In this document: positions 56,401 through 64,000 of the stretch, one piece after another
How the letters are laid out: every line of letters starts with the position of its first letter
How positions within the stretch are numbered: the first letter of the stretch is position 1
NCBI RefSeq assembly: GCF_040869045.1
Contig: NW_027137015.1
Coordinates: 186,001 to 250,000, forward strand
Reading direction: 5' to 3'
Length of the DNA stretch: 64,000 bases
DNA from: Eurosta solidaginis
Taxonomy: Eukaryota > Arthropoda > Insecta > Diptera > Tephritidae
Position numbers and translations under genes: made by a program
The notes under the pieces: generated by a model
The model's database searches: none
What the model was told of the DNA's origin: nothing
The model's input: the letters and a program-made list of their open reading frames with translations, nothing else

Positions 56401-59355
56401 CCATACTGAATTCATTTTCTACTAATTCTATCCATTATATGTCTGTATATTTATTACTAATACTGCATTTATTTTACTTAGCTGATGAGGGTTCCTCTGT
56501 AGCTGAGCAGTTTTAGATTTCGACGGTTAACAAACCACTGCCTTACAACGAACGCATGAACAGGATTAGCCTTGTTTCATTTAACGACTTGAGGGCAGTG
56601 CGGTGTCACAACGTCTATAAAAAAAATATATAAAAAAAAAACTCTTTCCCCTATGAACACTTTTTTTCAAAAGAAAATTTTTCTAAATGCTCCATTTACT
56701 TGATGGGATCAGAAGGAAGTAATAGAAAACTTGAATTCTTTAAGTCCTTTAATTGGTGGTGCTAAAACGTACAAAAAGAATCATAATTTTCTACTTTGGT
56801 TTATATTATGAAAACAACTTCTTAGTACTGAGAATAAGTATGTATATTTTTCTGAAAAAATGTTGAAGAAACGGTTAAGCAGAATTAATGTGAACGGTGG
56901 AGGCCGTCAGTATGCAAAAAAAATGTAAAAGTAGTACTGCGGAAGTGCTTAGACTTCAGTTGTTCAATTTAAGAGTGAAGTTTAGAATAAAACTTATAAA
57001 ACCCTACCCCACTCTTGGCAGTGGACATGTTTGTGATCTTTTCTGGAATAAATATTGCATGATTTTTGCAGCTCTCCCGAAAGTTTGCGTCCTCATTTAA
57101 TAAAATACTGTCCGAAAAAGCATAATTTTGTACAAATTTAGTAGTCGTCACATTATTAAATAGTAACAATAAGAAAGAAAGGATATCCCCATTAGATAGG
57201 ATTGCAGAAACTATGCCATACATGCGCTAATTTCCTACTAGTGCGCTTGGTATGTAAAATAATTTGAATAAAATTTTTGTTTTTATTTGACAATTGCCCA
57301 AACAAGAATGCTTATGATGTAAATTCAGAGAATTCACCTTTAATAGAAATTCTAGCATTTTCGGGACTCCAAATTTCTTAAGAAACACGAAGTGCCGTCA
57401 GAAAACCGCTTTTTAAAGCTTACCTAATTCAATATTAATTTAGCATGCGCGCATACATATACATACGAATGCATACAAACATATAGTAGTACTTATTTGA
57501 ATGTAGGAATACTTTTTGAAGTTTTTGAATGTTGCTTAGTATTGAAAGCAGAACATACACATAAGTAGGATGTTCTGAAATTTCTTTGACTTATCAGATC
57601 ACAATAGATTAAAGGTTCTCAAGAAATTATGGTCTTATTATACAATGTAAATTATTTCTTTCAAAATATGTGATTGTTAGTTTGAATTGAAAATGTTATG
57701 CAACGAAGTTTGAAACCTTTTTATTTCTGAATTAATTTTAGCCCTTATGATTTGATGCATAAAAGGTTATCCTAAATAATATTGTGCACTTTCGTAGGTT
57801 AGGTTTTTGAAATCTAAAGAATATCTAATCCCGGTATTAATTACAATACAAGATCCCGAAATTATAAAATATTGACATCCCCAATATAAGGTGAAGTTTT
57901 AGAATTTGTTGGCATATTCATTAACCCATTTGTCGGCATAGGTTGCTATTATTCGGAAACTAAAAAAAATTCAAAAACGTAGTTTTCGAGACCTCAGAAA
58001 CTTGTACGGTGAGTACGTATATATATATTTTTACTAATAACATAAAAAATATTAAAAGTGCAAGAAACTTTTTTTATGAAAAAAAGCACAAAAAAAACTA
58101 CGTAAATAAAGAATACCAAGATCAGTAAGATCCATGGTTCTTAGCAAGTAGGTACAGTTTAGAAATTTTGCAGCAAAGTAAATAGTTTACACCCACTTAA
58201 AGAGATTGCTCGATATCATGCCGATTTTCACAGATTTTTATATAAATGTGTCATATGTTGTTGTATAATGCGCAAGTGATGTGAAATTTTGGATATATCC
58301 ATTTTACTTTATTCCACCCAAGATAATAAGGTTATTGGTTTCATCTGTCACTCTGCATCGTAATGGGATAAATCGACATAAAATGTATCAAAATGGTCAC
58401 GGGGAAAAAAGAAATTTATTGAAACCGATGATGCAAACTTTACAGTTGGGTAGAAAACTTACTGTAGACAACTTTTTATTTTCCAATTTTTACCATGAGA
58501 AGGTAAGTAATAATTTTTCTAAATTAAAAAGTGCTTCTGCTTACTGAAAGAGTCTATAGCATTTGTGAAATCAACATTTTTTTCAACCGTTATTTTGCAA
58601 AATTAAGGTTCAAATAAAAAATTTATGATTTTTGTGTATAGAGCGGGGTGTCCGGGGTTCAGAGCTGTAAAATCTTACGTTTGCGATTTGTGTTATTTGG
58701 GTGGTTTTGCACTTTGTCTATAACAATGTGAGAGCAAATTTCAAGGGCTCCTTCGAAAAAAGCGAGCAAAATTTGTTAAAAAACCTATCAAAATGAATCA
58801 CCAAATATGCTACGAGGGTTAATTCAATATGCCCAAGCAACTCCAAAAAAAATTTAATATGAAAGACAGGAATGTTCAACTTGCCGGAATGATACTTTTT
58901 TTCAATATAACTCGACATTTTTAAAATTGTCATGCTTAATGCTCTTGAGCAAGTTGTTTTAACTTTTCTCACGCTAATTATCTTCATAACAACTTTTTCA
59001 ACTAATTTTTAAAACTAAGCTTTCATAAAATGGAACCTAAAATTTGTTCGTACTATTTTAGGTACTATTTATGCATTTTTGTAGCAAGTGAATGTTATTG
59101 TATGCATGACTTCACACACCAAAAATGTGAAATCACCTGAGTGCACTCATTGATTTCAGTACATTTATTTCTGCAGTCTAATTTAGCATTCTTTTCAATT
59201 GCATGCGGTGCTGAATGAAATCCTTATTTCTCTACATGATTGTAGAATTAAAAAAATGAAAGCATAATTCTCGTATGATGAAATAATTGTGAAATACTGA
59301 ATGTAGAAAAGCTCTAATTTCAAAAAGCAAATGATTTCATTCTTCATCAGCTCTG
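56401..59355. other. hAT right portion and unassigned sequence
   Basis: The region up to about 56640 is the probable LINE 3' untranslated region. The rest has no recognised domain. CAGAGCTGTAAAAT, the hAT end sequence, recurs internally at 58660, without a matching flank. The last 250 bp carry CTGAATGAAATC-type words as on the left. Confidence 0.4.
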
Positions 59356-61198
59356 TTCTATAGGTGGACGCCTTTTTATAGATATCGCCATAATGGTGGA
59401 CCAGGGGTGAATCTAGAATTTGTTTGTACGATATGGGTATCAAATTAAAGGTGTTAATGAATATTTTAAAAGGGGATGGGCCTTAGTTCTATAGGTGGAC
59501 ACCTTTTCGAGATATCGCCATAAACGTGCACCAGGGGTGACTCTAGAATGCGTTTGTACAATATGGGTATCAAACGAAAGGTGTTAATGTGTATTTTAAA
59601 AGGGAGTGGGCCTTAGTTCTATGGGTGGACGCCTTTTCGAGATATCGCCATAAAGGTGGACCATGGGTGACTCTAGAATTTGTTTGTACGATATGGGTAT
59701 CAAATGAGAGGTGTTAATGAGTATTTTAAAAGGGAGTGGGCCTTAGCTCTATAGGTGGATGCCTTTCGAGATATCGCCATAAAGGTGGACCAGGGGTGAC
59801 TCTAGAATTTGTTTGTACTATATAGGTATCAAATTAAAGGTGTTAATGGTTATTTTAAAAGGGAGTGGGCGTTAGTTCTATAGGTGGACGCCTTTTCGGG
59901 ATATCGTTATAAAGGTGGACCAGAGTTGACTCTAGAATGCGTTTGTACAATATGGGTATCAAACGAAAGGTGTTAATAAGTATTTTAAAAGGGGGTGGGC
60001 CTTGGTTCTATGGGTGGACGCCGTTTCGGGATATCGCCATAAACGTGGACTAGGGGTGACTCTAGAATGCGTTTGTACAATATGAATATCAAATGAAAGG
60101 TGCTAATGAGTATTTTAAAAGGGCATGGGCCTTAGTTCTATAGGTGGACGCCTTTTCGTAATTTTCGATATCGAAAAAGTGGGCGTGGTCATAGTCGGAT
60201 TTCGGACATTTTTTACACCAATACAAAGTGAGTTCAGATAAGTACGTGAACTGAGGTTAGTATAGATATATCGATTTTTGCTCAAGTTATCGTGTTAACG
60301 GCCGAGCGGAAGGACAGACGGTCGACTGTGTATAAAAAATGGGCGTGGCTTCAACCGATTTCGCACTTTTTCACAGAAAACAGTTATCGTCCTAGAATCT
60401 AAGCCTCTACCCAATTTCACAAGGATTGGTAAATATTTGTTCGACTTATGGCATTAAAAGTATCTTAGACAAATTAAATGAAAAAGGGCGGAGCCACACC
60501 CATTTTGAAATTTTCTTTTATTTTTGTATTTTGTTGCACCATATCATTACTGGAGTTGAATGTTGGCATAATTTTCTTATATACTGTAAAGATATTAACT
60601 TCTCTTTTAAAATTTGACTTAAAAAATTTTTTTTTTTTAAAGTGGGCGTGGTCGTTCTCCGATTTTACTAATTTTTATTAAGCGTACATATAGTAATAAG
60701 AGTAACGTTCCGGGCAAATTTCATCATGATATCTTCAACGACTGCCAAATTACAGCTTGAAAAACTTCTAAATTACCTTCTTTTAATTTTGTAACATTGT
60801 CCAAAATTTTACTAATTTTCTATTCCGCGTCATAAGCTCTACTCACCTATCAAGTTTCATCGCTTTATCCGTATTTGGTAATGAATTATAGCACTTTTTC
60901 GATTTTTCAAAATTTTCGATATCGGAAAAGTGGGCGTGGCTATGGTTAAAATGAACGATAAATAGCGATCTGAGATGAGTGCCCAGAAATCTGCATACCA
61001 AATTTCATCAAGATACCTCAAAATTTACTCAAGTTACGGACGGACGGACGGACATGGTTCAATCGAATTTTTTTTTCGATACTGATGATTTTAATATATG
61101 GAAGTCTATATCTATCTCGATTCCTTTATACCTGTACAACCAACCGTTATCCAATCAAAGTTAATATACTCTGTGAGCTCTGCTCAACTGAGTATAAA

Positions 61199-61693
61199 AA
61201 CAAAAAAAAAAAAAACAGGTGGTATCAAGAAAATCGGTAAGTCTCAATATATATTTCGTAGGTAAATTAGTAGCGGTTTCTTCTGCGGTTTTTATAGTTG
61301 CTGAGCTGAGAATATACTCTTTAAATTTTCACCCGCGGTATATACCTCAATATATAACTACCGGTAGTCCCATCTCTCAAATACTCACTCTCCAAAAACA
61401 AAAAAAAACAAATATCTCTTAAAAACCGCTGCAATTATACATACGAAACATATTTCTCTCATTTAATCTCATTTGTCACATTTTAATATACCCTTCCGTC
61501 ATTACGGGTATATACCCCACGGGAACTCGTAAATACCTATCAGTACAAATACACATGAATTTGTTCTCAAATTCATTGCCGCGCGTGTCCCTTAAAACGA
61601 ATCACCCTTTTACCACAATCGCGTTAATTGCACTTAGCCACGTTAATAATATATTTCTATAATATATAATATACCCAATACTAGGAAAAAAAA
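61199..61693. other. Unassigned spacer
   Basis: AT-rich sequence with A runs. It contains ACGGGTATATACCC-type words near 61504 but no gene or element edge I can defend. Confidence 0.3.
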
Positions 61694-63209
61694 CAAGCAA
61701 GGAAGGCTAAGTTCGGGTGTAACCGAACATTACATACTCAGCTGAGAGCTTTGGAGACAAAATAAAGGAAAATCAACCCTGGAATATGTTTGTCTGACAT
61801 GGGTATCAAATGGAAGGTATTAAAGAGTATTTTAAAAGGGAATAGGCCATAGTTCTACAGGTGGACGCCATTTCGGGATATCTCCATAAAGGTGGACCAG
61901 GGGTGAATCTAGAATGTGTTTATACGATATGGGTATCAAATGAAAGGTGGTAATGAGTATTTAAAAAGGGAGTGATCCCTAGTTCTATAGGTGGACGCCT
62001 TTTCGAGATATCGCCATAAAAGTGGACCAGGGGTGACTCTAGAATTTGTTTGTACGATATTGGTATCAAACGAAAGGTGTTAATGAGTATTTTTAAAGGG
62101 AGTGGGCCTTAGATCTATAGGTGGACGCCTTTTCGAGATATCGCCATAAAGGTGGACCAGCGTGACTCTAGAATTTGTTTGTTCGATATGGGTATCAAAT
62201 GAAAGGTGTTAATGAATATTTTAAAAGGGCGTGGGCCTTAGTTCTATAGGTGGACGCCTTTTCGAGGTATCGCAATAAAGGTGGACCAGGGGTGACTCTA
62301 GAATGCGTTTGTACAATATGGGTTTCAAAAGGAAGGTGTTAATGAGTATTTTAAAAGGGAGTCGGCCTTAGTTCTATAGGTGGACGCCTTTTCGAGATAT
62401 CGCCATAAAGGTGGACCAGGGGTGACTCTAGAATTTGTTTGTACGATATGGGTATCAAACGAAAGGTGTCAATGAGTATTTTTAAAGGGAGTGGGCCTTA
62501 GATCTATAGGTGGACGCCTTTTGGAGATATCGCCCTAAAGGTGGACCAGGGGTGACTCTAGAATTTGTTTGTACGATATGGGTATCAAACGAAATGTGTT
62601 AATGAGTATTTTTAAAGGGAGTGGGCCTTAGATCTATAGGTGGACGCCTTTTCGAGATATCGCCATAAAAGTGGACCAGCGGGACTCTAGAATTTGTTTG
62701 TTCGATATGGTTATCAAATGAAAGGTGTTAATGAATATTTTAAAAGGGCGTGGGCCTTAGTTCTATGGGTGGACGCCTTTTCGAGGTATAGCAATAAAGG
62801 TGGAACAGGGGTGACTCTAGACTTTGTTTGTACGATATGGGTATCAAATGAAAGGTGTTGATGAGTATTTTAAAAGGGCCTGAGCCTTAGTTCTATAGGT
62901 CGACGCCTTTTCGAGTTATCGCCATAAAGGTGGTACAGGGGTGACTCTAGAATTTGTTTGAACGATATGGGTATCAAAAGAAAGGTTTTGATGAGTATTT
63001 TAAAAGGGAGTGGTGGTAGTTGTATATGTGAAAGCGTTTTCGAGATATTGACCAAAATGTGGACCAGGGTGACCCAGACCATCATCTGCCGGGTACCGCT
63101 AATTTATTTATATATGTAATACCACGAACAGTATTCCTGCCAAGATTCCAAGCGCTTTTGATTTCCCTCTGCAGAAAGTTTTCATTTTCTTCTACTTAAT
63201 ATGGTAGGT
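61694..63209 (+). mobile_element. Mini-me/Helentron-like element 6, truncated
   Basis: The head (CAAGCAAGGAAGGCTAAG and the GTTCGG/CCGAAC hairpin) is followed by a minisatellite body to about 63060. The tail stops at ATATGGTAGGT (63209), where other copies continue with GTCACA. The (GGAC) run and end are missing, probably separated by an insertion that continues beyond the window. Confidence 0.7.
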
Positions 63210-64000
63210 TGTAGCATTATACGTCATACCCAGTGTTATGTAGCATTATGTTTCATATCCACTGTAACACACTTGCAATAATACGTATCATGAACTCCAA
63301 ATATATTTTAGTAATAATCGTATTACAATATTTTCCAAAATAGATATTGAACTAAACCAGACGGTTAACTAACATCAATGGAATGCCGAATATGAAACCC
63401 TTATCCGTTCACAGCTAATAAATTACGTATTAAATACAACCCATTATGGGAACTAACTAAAATACTCACATCGATATTCCAACGTTGCGAACAGGCATAC
63501 AAACTTACAAACTTACGTGTATGCATAGCATTAACCAAAGTACTCACATTGATCTGCTGACGTAGCTAAATAACATATACAAAACTACATGTGTAGAGTC
63601 ATGCATACAAAACTACATGTATACAAAGACTGTATACAAATTTACATGTACTCATACCCCATTTTCAATGTACATATTTTTAGTTATTAGTATTAAGATA
63701 TTTATGAATGTATAGGTTAAGTAAATTACTATATAAGACAAAGAATTTATTGAGTAAACAGAGATTTAATGTTTGCACATCGAAGTCGTAACTTCTTTTC
63801 ATTTTCTCCAAACATTTCATGGCGATCCTGCCAGTCTAGGCCAATAACTAGCACAACTGCTAAAAGATCTAGCTGGCCAGAAGAGCCTGTCGGTTCGGAA
63901 AAAATAAATATAACAGGATTCATCTGAAATTCCGCCAGTTTATAAAACCAGGACAACAAGTAAATCCGGCAAAATTGCAAAAAAAATTTTTATATGATGA
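63210..64000 (+). other. Possible LTR or other insertion at the window edge
   Basis: The sequence starts TGTAGCATTATACGTC exactly where element 6 breaks off. A TATA-like CTATATAAGAC lies at about 63729 and AATAAAT near 63905. These fit an LTR of about 750 bp, but the other end is not in the window. No coding motif was seen. Confidence 0.3.

Larger units (their letters stand above)
44546..59355. mobile_element. hAT-type insertion, 14.8 kb, filled with nested elements
   Basis: The ends are CAGAGCTGTAAAATGA and, reversed and complemented, CAGAGCTGATGAAGAATGA. The first eight bases match, and CAGAG fits the hAT terminal consensus. TTCTATAG lies on both sides (44538-44545 and 59356-59363), an exact 8-bp duplication as hAT makes, and the interrupted 130-bp unit is restored by joining. 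The subterminal regions on both sides carry many GAATGNNAT/TGATTGNA-type words, perhaps transposase sites. No transposase is recognisable. Most of the length is later insertions: mini-me-like sequence, a 117-bp array, the 439-bp repeat and a LINE fragment. Confidence 0.75.
37795..61198 (+). mobile_element. Mini-me/Helentron-like element 4, split by BEL and hAT insertions
   Basis: The head lies at 37795-38059. The body continues at 44354-44545 and again at 59356-60150. The tail, (GGAC)4 (61036-61053) and the end CTCAACTGAGTATAAA follow to 61198. Both interruptions are bounded by exact target duplications inside 130-bp units, and the unit sequence is restored when one copy is removed. The element itself is therefore about 2.3 kb. 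Confidence 0.8.

Noticed and set aside
56897..58547. hAT transposase or host exons in the right part of the hAT
   Set aside because: Short frames with no recognisable domain or splice-consistent structure.
58660..59355. Separate 696-bp hAT element at the right end
   Set aside because: The left flank does not match TTCTATAG, whereas the outer end at 44546 does, so the outer pair defines the insertion.

Overview
This window looks like intergenic or heterochromatic DNA from a higher (cyclorrhaphan) fly, and a tephritid-type fruit fly is my best guess. The reasons are the AT-rich base composition, a tRNA-derived SINE of the kind common in those flies, Jockey/CR1-type and other LINEs, Penelope-like elements (PLEs), Ty3/Gypsy and BEL/Pao LTR retrotransposons, and many copies of a mini-me/DINE-like element ending in a (GGAC)n run. 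I find no host gene. Nearly everything recognisable is a transposable element, usually broken and often nested in another. The species call is inference; the element calls rest on motifs and junctions read in the sequence.

Layout, left to right. 1-3.3 kb: a dispersed repeat, a 117-bp tandem repeat, a 440-bp inverted-repeat element and an inverted PLE fragment. 3.3-5.6 kb: a PLE 3' end, its pLTR (split by a 439-bp tandem repeat carrying a tRNA-like B box) and the N-terminus of the next PLE copy. The pLTR holds a hammerhead-ribozyme-like core. 5.6-11.2 kb: degenerate Gypsy element A and two related LTRs. 11.2-16.8 kb: two head-to-tail Helentron/mini-me-like elements, each with a 130-bp minisatellite body. 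16.8-17.6 kb: an LTR-like block with TATA, poly(A) signal and alternating hairpins. 17.6-21.1 kb: two head-to-tail PLE copies. 21.1-31.7 kb: Gypsy element B, split by LINE A, which is itself split by a 0.6-kb terminal-inverted-repeat element and by LINE B. 33.5-33.9 kb: the SINE. 34.2-37.6 kb: another minisatellite element.

37.8-61.2 kb is one nested stack. A mini-me-like element was interrupted twice. A nearly intact BEL/Pao retrotransposon (38060-44353) has 365-bp LTRs differing at two positions and a 5-bp target duplication. A hAT-type insertion (44546-59355) has CAGAGCTG termini and an exact 8-bp duplication. Inside the hAT sit a mini-me-like element whose tail is repeated three times in tandem (45.7-54.1 kb), a 117-bp repeat array, the 439-bp repeat and a LINE fragment. 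61.7-63.2 kb is a further truncated minisatellite element, cut at 63210 by what may be another LTR.

The most notable signals are the hammerhead-like motif with a mutated second copy, the iterated and head-to-tail mini-me-like elements (which fit rolling-circle-type amplification), the higher-order repeat structure of the 130-bp minisatellite, and target-site duplications that give the insertion order. Only the BEL element is close to intact, and it carries a frame break and a premature stop.
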